A stretch of 64,000 nucleotides of DNA from Roseivirga sp. E12 (GTDB lineage Bacteria; Bacteroidota; Bacteroidia; Cytophagales; Cyclobacteriaceae). The notes beneath the pieces were generated by a model, which saw only the letters and a list, made by a program, of their open reading frames with translations, searched no databases and was not told the origin of the DNA. The DNA lies in the NCBI RefSeq assembly GCF_017592825.1, contig NZ_JAGFMD010000002.1, positions 310,001-374,000 of the forward strand. The letters run 5' to 3'. How positions within the stretch are numbered: position 1 is the stretch's first letter; each line of letters starts with the position of its first letter. Both the position numbers and the translations under genes were made by a program. Of the stretch, positions 51,386 to 60,409 are shown piece by piece.

Positions 51386-51943
51386 ATGAGTCAAAAATTC
51401 AGAAACTTCTGCCGAAACTACCATAGAGATATTGCTTACATCTTTGTAGGGTTAATCCTCGCTTTCTCTATTTCGGGAATTGCTTTGAACCATAGAAGAA
51501 CCTTTAATTCAAGACAATTTGTCTATGAGTCTGAGGCCTTCAACATGCCACTTCCAGCTGATGTGGAGTTAATTACAAAAGAGTTTGTTGAGTCAAAATT
51601 ACCTGAGATTGGAATCGGCAACGAGTACAAAAGCTTCCGTATTCAAAATGGTGAGCTACGCATATTTTATGATAAAGCCCGTGCTGAAATTAATCTAGAA
51701 ACTGGCGTAGGTGAAAAGGAATGGTATGGTAAGCGAATCCTTTTGAAAGAGATGGCTGACTTGCATCAAACGACCAATCCAGCATGGATCTGGTATTCGG
51801 ACATCTTTGGAATCGCCATGATCTTCATTGCGCTTTCAGGCATGTTTATCTCCAGTGGAAAAAATAGCTTTAAGAAACGAGGCTGGTATATGGCATTGAT
51901 AGGTATGCTCTTCCCCCTCATCTTCTTGATTTTTATTATGTAG
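51386..51943 (+). CDS. PepSY-associated membrane protein
   Basis: 185 residues. One membrane helix near the N-terminus (about 15-33; IFVGLILAFSISGIALNHRR), a periplasmic region of about 95 residues with a PepSY-like strand-helix pattern (INLETGVGEKEWYG, then LLKEMADLHQTTNPAW) and two C-terminal helices (about 132-152 and 165-184). This matches the PepSY-associated TM family often encoded beside siderophore receptors and thought to act in ferric-siderophore reduction. Here it stands alone, but the operator-like repeats upstream suit iron control. Confidence 0.85.
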   Translation: MSQKFRNFCRNYHRDIAYIFVGLILAFSISGIALNHRRTFNSRQFVYESEAFNMPLPADVELITKEFVESKLPEIGIGNEYKSFRIQNGELRIFYDKARAEINLETGVGEKEWYGKRILLKEMADLHQTTNPAWIWYSDIFGIAMIFIALSGMFISSGKNSFKKRGWYMALIGMLFPLIFLIFIM

Positions 51944-51946
51944 CTT

Positions 51947-52312
51947 CTAGTTAGGGAGCTTAAAATAAGGGTTATAAATCAAACCGAGCACATTTCCCCA
52001 AGGGTCTTTGACAGTTGCCACCATGAGCTCGCCCCCTACATTAGTGGGTGCTTCATGAGGCGTAGCCCCCTGAGCGAGTAGCTTTTTATATTCCTCCTCT
52101 ATTTTCTCTACACCCCAGTAGCTCAATACACTATCGACCTTTTCTGCTCCTGAATTTTCTTCTGGTTGCAGACCCAGTTCATAGCCTCCAATATTGAACC
52201 CGATATAGAATGGCTCATCGAAATAGGGTTTGGTACCAAAGGCTTGTGTGTACCAAGCCTTGGCGGCTTCCATATCTGAAACTTTGTAGATGGTTGTTCT
52301 TAATCCAAGCAT
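51947..52312 (-). CDS. VOC-superfamily (glyoxalase/bleomycin-resistance-like) protein
   Basis: 121 residues with the paired beta-alpha-beta-beta-beta modules of VOC proteins: TTIYKVSDMEAAKAWYTQAF at the start, YIGFNIGGYELGL, then a second module ending TVKDPWGNVLGLIYNPYF. Metal ligands cannot be fixed without alignment, and the specific activity is unknown. It is first of three minus-strand genes read from 53997 down, ten bases after the hydrolase stop. Confidence 0.88.
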   Translation of the reverse strand: MLGLRTTIYKVSDMEAAKAWYTQAFGTKPYFDEPFYIGFNIGGYELGLQPEENSGAEKVDSVLSYWGVEKIEEEYKKLLAQGATPHEAPTNVGGELMVATVKDPWGNVLGLIYNPYFKLPN

Positions 52313-52321
52313 TATGATTTC

Positions 52322-53119
52322 TTACTTGAGTATTCTACTTAATTGATTTCTGAATTCTTCGAAGTCAGACAAGTTCTTATGCCTTCCTTCTTCAATGGTG
52401 ATGAATTCTGATTGGCCTTCCGGCAGGGACTCGTGCAGTTTCTCGCCTGATTTATAAGGCACAACCTCATCATCCGTTCCATGAAAAATATGGACAAGGC
52501 ACTCGGCAGTTTTCAGGTATTTGAAACTTTGGAAGTTATAACGGAGCGCCCAATTAGAGGGGTAAATCGGGTAGTAACGCTGAGCTACAGCAGCTAGAGA
52601 GTAATAAGGTGTTTCCAGAATGAGTCTCTTAGGTACATGTTTCCCTGCGAGCCACGAAGCGATTCCAGTTCCAAGCGATCGGCCATAGAGGGTGATTTCA
52701 TTTTCAGGATACTGGCTAAGCGCATAACTGTAAAATAACTCAGCATCACTCAGCAAAAGCTCCATGGAACGTTCTCCCCTGCTCTTGCCATAACCACGGT
52801 AGTCCATTACAAGAACGTCATAGTCAAGTTTCACGAAACGTTCAACCACCTTTCCCCAACGGGTGAGGTTTCCCCGATTACCATGAAAATATAAGATCAG
52901 GCCTTTGGTATCTTCTGCTTTGAAATGAAGAGCATTCAGTTTGGCACCATCATCTGTAGTCAGGTCAACTTCTTCATGTGGAGTGTCAAAACTGTAGACA
53001 TGATCTTCGGGCAATTCTCCATCGAGGAAAATGAATTTTTCCTGTAACGTGTACAGGAATACTGCACCTAGAATGTAAACGAAAAGAAGACTGGAACCTA
53101 TGATCAACAAGCGTTTCAA
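52322..53119 (-). CDS. Alpha/beta hydrolase, ABHD13-like, copy 1
   Basis: 265 residues from a TTG two bases after the stop of the upstream paralogue; no ATG is available further in. A single N-terminal membrane/signal helix (about 3-24) precedes an alpha/beta hydrolase fold (about 65-262): oxyanion HGNRGN, VMDYRGYGKSRG, nucleophile LYGRSLGTG, acid HGTDDEVVPY and His in EEGRHKNLSD. It belongs to the serine aminopeptidase S33/ABHD13-like group. Substrate unknown; the fold probably faces the periplasm. Confidence 0.85.
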   Translation of the reverse strand: MKRLLIIGSSLLFVYILGAVFLYTLQEKFIFLDGELPEDHVYSFDTPHEEVDLTTDDGAKLNALHFKAEDTKGLILYFHGNRGNLTRWGKVVERFVKLDYDVLVMDYRGYGKSRGERSMELLLSDAELFYSYALSQYPENEITLYGRSLGTGIASWLAGKHVPKRLILETPYYSLAAVAQRYYPIYPSNWALRYNFQSFKYLKTAECLVHIFHGTDDEVVPYKSGEKLHESLPEGQSEFITIEEGRHKNLSDFEEFRNQLSRILK

Positions 53120-53121
53120 TA

Positions 53122-53997
53122 TTATGGATTTTGTCTTTCCTTTTTACGCTTTCTCTTAAAATTCAAACTTGTTTCTGTCGGATCAATGGTACCCGGCAGT
53201 TTAGCATTGAGAATTTCCTCGAGCATACGATGATACTCCTCGAAAGTATGGAGGTTGTTGTGCCCGGCTCCAATTACCGGATAAAGTCTCGTGTTTTCGG
53301 CATTCACTTTTGACAGCGACACAGCTGTCTTAAAGGGAATAAGCTTGTCGTTTGTACCATGAACGATTTTGATGGGGCAATTCACGTATTTAAGCCATTT
53401 GTATGTCCGAATTGGAAACTTAATCAATAGTGAAACAGGCATAAAAGGAATGTAGCGCTTAGTCACCTTAGCCAAGCTATAGTAAGGCGATTCGAGCACC
53501 AACATTCTCGGATGATTATTAGAAGCAATTTTAGCTGCAAAGCCAGAACCTAATGACCGACCGTAAAGGACAATGTATTTTTCCGGAACTTGCTCTCGCA
53601 CTTTATCATAGACATATTGTAAATCTTCCTTGATACCTTCCTCTGATCTCTTGCCCGTACTTTTGCCAAAACCACGGTAGTCCACCATCAAAACATCGTA
53701 ACCGAGCCTGGTAAAATCGACTGCAAACTTGCCCCAACCTTTTAAAGATTTAGAATTTCCCTTGAGATAAATGACTACTCCCTTTGGTTCGGCAATTCTG
53801 AAATGAATACCATTGATATTGACCCCTGGTTCTTTTTCAAGGTTATACTCTTCGAACCGAAGGTTAGGGTATTTGAATTCAAAGTCTTCGGGAAGTTTTT
53901 CTGGCTTAAAGAGGAAACGCTCTTGGGCAAAATAGATCACGAAATTAGCCACTATATATGCTACGCCTACTAGGATCAGTATAGTACCAATTTCCAT
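53122..53997 (-). CDS. Alpha/beta hydrolase, ABHD13-like, copy 2
   Basis: 291 residues. N-terminal helix (about 4-24), then the same fold as the next gene: LMVDYRGFGKSTG, nucleophile LYGRSLGSG, acid HGTNDKLIPF, His GAGHNNLHT. The usual oxyanion string HGN is replaced by IYLKGNSKS, so the His of HG is missing. The C-terminus ends with a very basic tail (NFKRKRKKERQ). It is paralogous to the gene at 52322 and two bases upstream of it, so the pair arose by tandem duplication. Confidence 0.85.
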   Translation of the reverse strand: MEIGTILILVGVAYIVANFVIYFAQERFLFKPEKLPEDFEFKYPNLRFEEYNLEKEPGVNINGIHFRIAEPKGVVIYLKGNSKSLKGWGKFAVDFTRLGYDVLMVDYRGFGKSTGKRSEEGIKEDLQYVYDKVREQVPEKYIVLYGRSLGSGFAAKIASNNHPRMLVLESPYYSLAKVTKRYIPFMPVSLLIKFPIRTYKWLKYVNCPIKIVHGTNDKLIPFKTAVSLSKVNAENTRLYPVIGAGHNNLHTFEEYHRMLEEILNAKLPGTIDPTETSLNFKRKRKKERQNP

Positions 53998-54080
53998 CTA
54001 AGTAAGATATTAAAAGTCCTGCGGATTACAATAGGCCAGAATTTGCTAGCTTAAAAGTTCAAACGCCAAACCGAACCCAA

Positions 54081-55190
54081 ATGAAACAGATTCTGACTAT
54101 ATGCTGCCTACTAATTGTCCAGCACTGCTTTAGCCAAAGTCTTCAATTCAGAAGTAGCAATCGCTATATTTTGGGTACCAACAAAGACCGAACGGCCTCT
54201 ATAGGCATTGGCGATATAGACAGCGATGGTGACCTGGATATTGTTGTAGCAAACGGAAGGCATTGGCCACTACAAAACCAAGTTTTCTTTAATGATGGCC
54301 GTGGCATCTTTACCCTTTCTCAACCACTTGATATTACAAGTGAAACGAGTTATGCCACTGAACTGGCCGACCTCGATGGTGATGGTGACTTAGATGTGGC
54401 TGTAGGCAATGACAACGCACCTAACATGCTCTACTTCAATGATGGCATGGGCAATTTCACAAGAGGAAAGCATTTTGGTAAACGATACTCGAATACACGC
54501 AATCTCACCTTAGCTGATCTTGACCAGGATGGTGACGTTGATATTTTAATCACCAACCGTGGTCAGGAAAATGAAATCTGTCTAAATGATGGTAAAGGGG
54601 GTTTCTCTGAGCCAATTGGTTTTGGTGCCAAGGATGATTCGACAATCGATGTGGAGGTTTCAGATATAGATGAGGATGGCGACTTAGATCTGATTCTGGC
54701 AAATAGAGATGGTCAGTCGAATGCCATTTACCTAAACGGAGGTAATCTTGATTTCTCTACTAAAATTCTTTTTGGAACAGGTTCTGACGAAACCAGAGCC
54801 GTGGCAATCGCTGATATCAATCAGGATGGGTACAAAGACATTGTTACTGCCAATATTGGGCAACCAAACGCTATTTATTTTGGAGATAAAGATATGAGCT
54901 TTAAGAAAAGTGCAATCTATGACTCTGAGGAGGATCAATCATATTCGGTAACTACTAGTGACCTAGACCTTGATGGTGATATGGATATTGTAGTTGCGAA
55001 TGTAAGAGGCACAAATTCAGTATTTCTTAATAATGATAGTGGGAAAAGCTGGACCCAAATGAGTGTTGGCCCTAAATTCAACAGCTATGACATTATTACC
55101 GCAGACCTAAATGGTGATGGTAGGCCTGACCTTATTGAAGCCAATTCTGACGAGCTGAATTTGTTTCACATGAACCTCCCGAAGAAGTAG
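54081..55190 (+). CDS. Seven-repeat FG-GAP/VCBS beta-propeller protein
   Basis: 369 residues with a signal peptide (MKQILTICCLLIVQHCFSQS). Seven VCBS/FG-GAP repeats follow, each with a calcium-binding-type DxDxDGxxD loop: DIDSDGDLDI, DLDGDGDLDV, DLDQDGDVDI, DIDEDGDLDL, DINQDGYKDI, DLDLDGDMDI and DLNGDGRPDL. Seven blades make a complete integrin-alpha-like propeller with no extra domain. It is probably secreted or periplasmic; the ligand is unknown, and no sorting domain is present at the C-terminus. Confidence 0.9.
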   Translation: MKQILTICCLLIVQHCFSQSLQFRSSNRYILGTNKDRTASIGIGDIDSDGDLDIVVANGRHWPLQNQVFFNDGRGIFTLSQPLDITSETSYATELADLDGDGDLDVAVGNDNAPNMLYFNDGMGNFTRGKHFGKRYSNTRNLTLADLDQDGDVDILITNRGQENEICLNDGKGGFSEPIGFGAKDDSTIDVEVSDIDEDGDLDLILANRDGQSNAIYLNGGNLDFSTKILFGTGSDETRAVAIADINQDGYKDIVTANIGQPNAIYFGDKDMSFKKSAIYDSEEDQSYSVTTSDLDLDGDMDIVVANVRGTNSVFLNNDSGKSWTQMSVGPKFNSYDIITADLNGDGRPDLIEANSDELNLFHMNLPKK

Positions 55191-55199
55191 TAGAGATAT

Positions 55200-56276
55200 T
55201 TAAGCATTTAAGAACTCTGTCAAAAGTCTATGAAAATGGTGTACTCCCTTTTCCATTTCGGGAGAATAACGGCCCGTATTGTAAATACTTGACTTCATCC
55301 CTTGATGCACACCTTCTACCACTGCTTCGTCTTCCTGCTCAACTTTATCTAGCCCTGTACCAGCACCCACATCTAGTTTAGTCTCATCATAGACATAAGA
55401 AATGAAAGACACCTTTGTCTCTTCTTTCGATATTGGTCTTACAATATTTATAGATAGTCCCCATGGGTAAAAATTGAACATCATATTAGGGAACACCCAG
55501 AAGTAATAGGCGGCTATAGATTTTCCGTAATCTTCGTGATTCTCCGGGAATTCAAAAACATGTTCGTCTCCATCGGCATAGCCAATTTGCAGGTTAGCAT
55601 GTTTAAACAAGACCGTTTCATAATTCCCATAATCAAGTGTTGCATTCAAATCGGCATGAACAAAAGGAATATGGAACCCTTCTAAGTAGTTATCGCAGTA
55701 AAGGGCCCAATGGGCATTGATGTGATAGTCTTTGCCCCTATTAGCATGGAGTTTGAATTTGTCCAATGACATATACCCAACCTTCCGTTCCATAGCGGCA
55801 ATCACATCCTTAAAATCATAAGCATGTCCTAGGGAGGCAAAAAGCCATGGACCCCATTTCAACATCGGAAACTCATGCAAGTCATCGGCAGGGCGTGGAA
55901 AGTTTTTGGTGGCTTTGAATTGCGGCATGTGCTGGAATTTCCCATCCAGACCAAACCTTCGGCCATGATAGGCGCAGGTAATATTTCGGGCTTTGGTTGA
56001 GTGATGGCACAATATATTTCCACGGTGCGTACACACATTTGAGAGTATTCTCAATTCATCTCCCTGACGACATAAAATCATGGGTTCGTCTGTACCCTCA
56101 AATTTGAAAGGAAAAACAGCGCCACCCTCAAGTGCTAAACTTTGATCGCCCACGAATTGCCACGACTTGGCAAACACCTTTTCTAACAAGCTTTCAAACA
56201 CCACAGAGCTTCTATAGAAAGAAGAGGGTAATGTCTCAGCGTATTCAATTTCTGGATGAATCTCGTATTTAGGCAT
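55200..56276 (-). CDS. Rieske non-heme iron oxygenase, alpha subunit
   Basis: 358 residues. The Rieske [2Fe-2S] ligands are intact in VCTHRGN and ITCAYHGRRF (C-x-H-x16-C-x2-H, about residues 81-103). The catalytic domain carries the mononuclear iron histidines in NYLEGFHIPFVH (H-x4-H), and the preceding YCDN supplies the bridging Asp. The family hydroxylates aromatic rings or demethylates quaternary amines using electrons from a separate reductase. Neither a reductase nor a ferredoxin gene is adjacent. The C-terminal substrate pocket cannot be assigned. Confidence 0.9.
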   Translation of the reverse strand: MPKYEIHPEIEYAETLPSSFYRSSVVFESLLEKVFAKSWQFVGDQSLALEGGAVFPFKFEGTDEPMILCRQGDELRILSNVCTHRGNILCHHSTKARNITCAYHGRRFGLDGKFQHMPQFKATKNFPRPADDLHEFPMLKWGPWLFASLGHAYDFKDVIAAMERKVGYMSLDKFKLHANRGKDYHINAHWALYCDNYLEGFHIPFVHADLNATLDYGNYETVLFKHANLQIGYADGDEHVFEFPENHEDYGKSIAAYYFWVFPNMMFNFYPWGLSINIVRPISKEETKVSFISYVYDETKLDVGAGTGLDKVEQEDEAVVEGVHQGMKSSIYNTGRYSPEMEKGVHHFHRLLTEFLNA

Positions 56277-56345
56277 GCTCGACTATTCTTAATATCTTAC
56301 TAAATCACTTATCGCAAAATAAGCAATCTCATTTGATCTTCTTAC

Positions 56346-57653
56346 ATGTCTTCTAAGAGTGAAAAATCCAAACAACTCGGGCTCTGGACAGTGACCTCCT
56401 TGGTGGTTGGTGGAATGATTGGCTCTGGTATTTTTTCAATACCAACGGCACTTGCCCCATACGGTGGGATTAGTTTAATAGGGTGGGCAGTAGCTGCCGC
56501 TGGGGCTCTTTTTATGGCCAAAGTATTAAGTCTATTATCTAAAGTTATTCCAGCTAGTGGCGGGCCATATGCTTATAGCCGAGAGGCCTTTGGTGAATTC
56601 ACCGCATTCATAGTGGCATGGGGCTATTGGATATCTATATGGGCTACAAATGCTGCCATCACCATTACTTTCGTAAGCTATTTAAGTGTATTCATACCAG
56701 CATTGGCAGAAAATACAGTTTTGGCTGCCTTGGCCGGTTTTCTAACACTTTGGCTACTTACAGCTCTTAACAGCCATAGCATAAAAAGTGCGGGCAAATT
56801 GCAGCTCGTTTCTACTATTCTAAAGATCATTCCAATAATCACGATTACCATCGCAGGTTTTTTCTTTTTTCAAGCAGATCACTTCACCCCTTTCAACCTA
56901 AGTGAGAGCTCAAGCTTAAAAGCCATTACAATTACTACAGCCTTTTGTCTCTTTGCTTTTATGGGCTTAGAGGCGGCTACTATACCTGCAGGAAACATTA
57001 AGAACCCAAAGAAAACCATACCGCGTGCGACCATTTTAGGTACCGCCATTGTTACCATCATCTACATCCTAAGTTCAATCTCACTATTTGGTATACTACC
57101 ACCTGATCAGCTATCGACTTCTGTAGCACCATATGGCGATGCTGCCGCCAACCTATGGGGGGAAAATGCACGTTATTTAATAGCTGGGGGTGCCTGTATA
57201 TCTGCCTTTGGGGCACTCAACGGATGGATATTGATTCAGGGGCAACTTCCATTAGCCATGGCAGGTGATGGACTCTTGCCAAAGGCTTTTGGTAAAAAGA
57301 ATCGTAATGACACTCCGAGCTTTGGCATTATTATATCTAGCGTAATCATCACGTTGTTGCTCCTTGCCAATCAATCAAAAGGACTAAATAGTCTTTATGC
57401 TTTCGTACTCTTACTCACTACAGTAACCGTCCTAATATCGTATGCAACTAGTGCTCTTGCCTTCTTGCACTTCTCATTAAAGAATAAATTGGGTTTTACA
57501 TCGTCATATCGAAACTTGGCCCTAGGAATTGTTGCAACATCCTTCTCAATTTGGATGTTCATAGGCTCAGGGCTTGAGGCTAACCTCTGGGGCTTTGGTG
57601 GAGTTGCTCTCGGTTTACCCATCTATTTTTGGAATAAAAGAAAGCGTACATGA
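56346..57653 (+). CDS. APC-family amino-acid permease
   Basis: 435 residues with about 12 membrane helices. The consensus TM1 GGMIGSGIFSIPTALAPYGG, the SKVIPASGGPYAYSREAFGE segment of TM2-3 and the AFMGLEAATIPAGNIKNPKK loop identify the APC superfamily, arginine/ornithine or basic amino-acid exchanger-like. The stop overlaps the start of the guanidino-hydrolase gene as ATGA, so translation is coupled and the substrate is probably the guanidino compound or its product. Confidence 0.92.
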   Translation: MSSKSEKSKQLGLWTVTSLVVGGMIGSGIFSIPTALAPYGGISLIGWAVAAAGALFMAKVLSLLSKVIPASGGPYAYSREAFGEFTAFIVAWGYWISIWATNAAITITFVSYLSVFIPALAENTVLAALAGFLTLWLLTALNSHSIKSAGKLQLVSTILKIIPIITITIAGFFFFQADHFTPFNLSESSSLKAITITTAFCLFAFMGLEAATIPAGNIKNPKKTIPRATILGTAIVTIIYILSSISLFGILPPDQLSTSVAPYGDAAANLWGENARYLIAGGACISAFGALNGWILIQGQLPLAMAGDGLLPKAFGKKNRNDTPSFGIIISSVIITLLLLANQSKGLNSLYAFVLLLTTVTVLISYATSALAFLHFSLKNKLGFTSSYRNLALGIVATSFSIWMFIGSGLEANLWGFGGVALGLPIYFWNKRKRT

Positions 57654-58525
57654 AAACATGCCATTCGGAATATGGAACACTGAAGTCATTATGGATTAAA
57701 CCCGCTTCTGAGGCATTTCTTAATCAAGCAACTTTACAAACTCAATGGGAAGAACTGAACTATCTGGGCGAGCCAATATTCCAAGAAGCGCTTATTGAAT
57801 ACGAAGCCTTTCAATCCCATTTTGTCAAACAAGATATTGAGTTGAATTTTCTTCAAGCCGATGACACCGTTATGATGGACTCTATCTATTGTCGTGACGC
57901 AGCTTTAGCTACTGACTTCGGTATGATCATTTGTAATATGGGGAAAGGTGGCCGTATTAATGAACCCAAAGCTCAAGTCAAGGCCTACCAGTCGATAGGA
58001 CTGAATATTCTGGGTACTATCAATTCTCCTGGAACTTTAGAGGGGGGGGATGTGGCCTGGCTGGATCAAACTACGGTAGCAGTCGGGCATACCTATAGGA
58101 CCAACCCAGAGGGCATGAAACAATTGGAAGCGCTTTTAGGCCCAAAGGGTATTGAAGTCATACCAGTAGAGTTGCCCCATTATAAAGGACCTTCTGATGT
58201 GTTTCACCTCATGTCTATTTTAAGCCCTGTTGACAAGGATTTGGCCGTGATCTACTCTCCGTTAATGCCAATCAAGTTTCGAAATTTGCTCATCGACCGT
58301 GGCTTTGACTTTGTAGAAGTACCTGAGGAAGAATTTGAATCAATGGGCTGCAACGTATTAGCACTTTCTCCTAGAGAATGCTTAATGGTAGCTGGAAACC
58401 CAATCACTAAATCACGATTAGCAGAGGCCGGTTGCATAGTAAAAGAATATGCAGGTTCAGAAATAAGCGTAAAGGGAGGTGGCGGACCAACCTGTTTAAC
58501 GCGACCTATTTATAGGGAAATCTAA
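57650..58525 (+). CDS. Guanidino-group-modifying hydrolase (arginine deiminase/DDAH-like)
   Basis: 291 residues of the amidinotransferase/GME fold. Catalytic features: YCRD near residues 80-83, E131 in PGTLEGGDV, H186 in SDVFHLM, and nucleophile C282 in GGGPTCLTRP. That is the Cys-His-Glu set used by DDAH and arginine deiminases. The size is closer to DDAH (about 250-290) than to ADI (about 400). It probably hydrolyses arginine or methylarginine to citrulline. It is coupled to the permease by a four-base overlap. Transcarbamylase or carbamate kinase genes that would complete the ADI pathway are absent here. Confidence 0.85.
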   Translation: MKTCHSEYGTLKSLWIKPASEAFLNQATLQTQWEELNYLGEPIFQEALIEYEAFQSHFVKQDIELNFLQADDTVMMDSIYCRDAALATDFGMIICNMGKGGRINEPKAQVKAYQSIGLNILGTINSPGTLEGGDVAWLDQTTVAVGHTYRTNPEGMKQLEALLGPKGIEVIPVELPHYKGPSDVFHLMSILSPVDKDLAVIYSPLMPIKFRNLLIDRGFDFVEVPEEEFESMGCNVLALSPRECLMVAGNPITKSRLAEAGCIVKEYAGSEISVKGGGGPTCLTRPIYREI

Positions 58526-58596
58526 CACCATATAAAAAATCAGTATTGCCCTCTGCCATTGAATTTCATACATTCAAAACTTTCAAACCTGATCTC

Positions 58597-60186
58597 ATGA
58601 AGCTTCGACTTGCTATTCTTGCCTTATTTCTCTCAACATCCCTTTTCGCTCAAAAACATTTTGATAGGTTCAATGAGCTAGACGTTCAACACTACTCCTT
58701 CGATATAAAGCTGAATGACGAAAATGATCGTATTGAAGGAGCCGCAACCGTTATCGTTAAATTTAAAAAAGAGGTCAGTGAGTTTGTCCTCGACCTGATT
58801 AACCCTGAAAATGGAAAAGGCATGTCTGTCAATCGGATCATGTCAAATGAAAAGCGAATTCCTTATACACATTTTGACAACCAGGTAACCATTAAAGAGG
58901 GAGGTAAAGCAGGAGAAATTAAGTCCTTCACAATTGCTTATGATGGGGTTCCGCAAACCGGCCTAGTCATTTCTAAAAACAAATATGGCGATAGAACTTT
59001 TTTCGGAGACAACTGGCCTAACCGTGGAAGGCATTGGCTGCCAACTGTAGACCATCCCTCTGATAAGGCAACGGTGGAATGGATAGTTACTGCACCAAGT
59101 CACTATAAAGTTGTTGGAAATGGTCGACTTGTTAGAGAGGAGTCTATTGGTAATAACTTCACCAAGACGCAGTGGAAAACTGAAGTCGTAATCCCAGTTA
59201 AGGTGATGGTCATGGGCGCTGCTCGCTTTGCCGTTGACAATGTAGAAGTTGTGGACGGTGCACAGGTATCCAGTTGGGTTTATCCTCAAGACGAAAAAGA
59301 TGGTTTTTATGACTATGCCCAAGCCGCTCCGATTTTGAAGTGGTTTGTTGATAATGTTGCACCCTATCCATATGCCAAACTGGCCAATGTTCAATCCAAA
59401 ACGCAGTTTGGAGGAATGGAAAACGCAGGTAATATCTTCTACTCAGAAAGATCCATAGATGGAAAGCGATCTGCCGAAGGCCTGATAGCTCATGAAATTG
59501 CTCACCAATGGTTCGGTAATTCGGCATCCGAGGCCAACTGGCATCATGCATGGTTAAGCGAAGGTTTTGCAACCTATTTTACCAATCTCTACATGGAAGA
59601 GACCTATGGTCGAGATAAGTTGGTAGAAATGGTCAAACAGCAAAGGGAGAATGTGATCAATTTCAGCAGGCAACAACTTGTTCCAGTAGTAAATACTGCT
59701 GTAACTGACTACATGAAGTTGCTCAATGCAAACACTTATCAAAAGGGTGGCTGGGTACTGCACATGCTTCGAAAGGAAGTAGGCGATGAAGTTTTTTGGA
59801 AAGGTATCAAGACTTACTACAACAAGTTTAAGTACTCCAATGCGTTGACAGAAGACTTAAAGGAAGTTTTCGAAGAAGCATCGGGTAAAGACCTTGATCA
59901 ATTCTTTAAGCAGTGGATATACACCGCGGGACAACCAGAGATTGAGTTCAGTTGGACCTACAAAGGCAAAAAGTTAAACATTTTTACTGCACAAGATCAA
60001 TCTGAACTATTTGAATTTGACCTCGAATTCCTCATCATTTTTGATGATGGCTCTACCCAAAAGGAAACATTGAGCATAACTGACGAATACGAATCATTCA
60101 AAGTCAAATCAAAGAAAAAGCCTGCCGAAATCGTTCTAGATCCTGACACATGGCTACTATTTCAGGGCAAAGTGACAGAGAAATAG
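58597..60186 (+). CDS. M1-family aminopeptidase-like zinc protease, secreted
   Basis: 529 residues from the ATG at 58597, which begins a signal peptide (LRLAILALFLSTSLFAQ); the earlier ATG at 58546 gives an extra 17 residues without purpose. An N-terminal beta domain (about 25-215) precedes the catalytic domain: the exopeptidase motif FGGMENAGN (GxMEN), the zinc motif HEIAHQWFGN and the glutamate of WLSEGFATYF exactly 18 residues after the second His. The Tyr of KGGWVLHML and the helical C-terminus are also normal. It is shorter than typical aminopeptidase N (over 800) and lacks its large C-terminal domain. Probably periplasmic or cell-surface peptide trimming. Confidence 0.9.
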   Translation: MKLRLAILALFLSTSLFAQKHFDRFNELDVQHYSFDIKLNDENDRIEGAATVIVKFKKEVSEFVLDLINPENGKGMSVNRIMSNEKRIPYTHFDNQVTIKEGGKAGEIKSFTIAYDGVPQTGLVISKNKYGDRTFFGDNWPNRGRHWLPTVDHPSDKATVEWIVTAPSHYKVVGNGRLVREESIGNNFTKTQWKTEVVIPVKVMVMGAARFAVDNVEVVDGAQVSSWVYPQDEKDGFYDYAQAAPILKWFVDNVAPYPYAKLANVQSKTQFGGMENAGNIFYSERSIDGKRSAEGLIAHEIAHQWFGNSASEANWHHAWLSEGFATYFTNLYMEETYGRDKLVEMVKQQRENVINFSRQQLVPVVNTAVTDYMKLLNANTYQKGGWVLHMLRKEVGDEVFWKGIKTYYNKFKYSNALTEDLKEVFEEASGKDLDQFFKQWIYTAGQPEIEFSWTYKGKKLNIFTAQDQSELFEFDLEFLIIFDDGSTQKETLSITDEYESFKVKSKKKPAEIVLDPDTWLLFQGKVTEK

Positions 60187-60227
60187 TGACATAACCTGTC
60201 TGGTATGGTGATTGCCCAGCCATCGGC

Positions 60228-60407
60228 ATGCCTAAGTCACGACTAAAAAGATTTTTTACATTTCTCATTAGAGGCCTCAGAACTTTGATGATGGCTTATA
60301 TGGTGGGTATTGCCAATATTGTCAATCAAGAAACTAAGTTCATGGATGACACCAATGACAAAATCGAAGTAGTTGAAAAGGAAGCTGATGACGACCCATT
60401 TAAATAA
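60228..60407 (+). CDS. Small basic/acidic protein of 59 residues, possible membrane helix
   Basis: 59 residues from the ATG at 60228 (MPKSRLKRFFTFLIRGLR...). A basic N-terminus and a weakly hydrophobic helix (residues 9-33, TFLIRGLRTLMMAYMVGIAN) precede an acidic tail ending KEADDDPFK. The frame is open from start to stop, the composition fits a peripheral or single-spanning membrane protein, and the stop is two bases from the end of the convergent GreA-like gene, as at many junctions here. No family is recognised. Confidence 0.55.
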   Translation: MPKSRLKRFFTFLIRGLRTLMMAYMVGIANIVNQETKFMDDTNDKIEVVEKEADDDPFK

Positions 60408-60409
60408 AA

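Noticed and set aside
58546-58596. Upstream ATG extending the M1 peptidase by 17 residues.
   Set aside because: The extension lacks signal-peptide character, whereas the ATG at 58597 begins a typical signal peptide.
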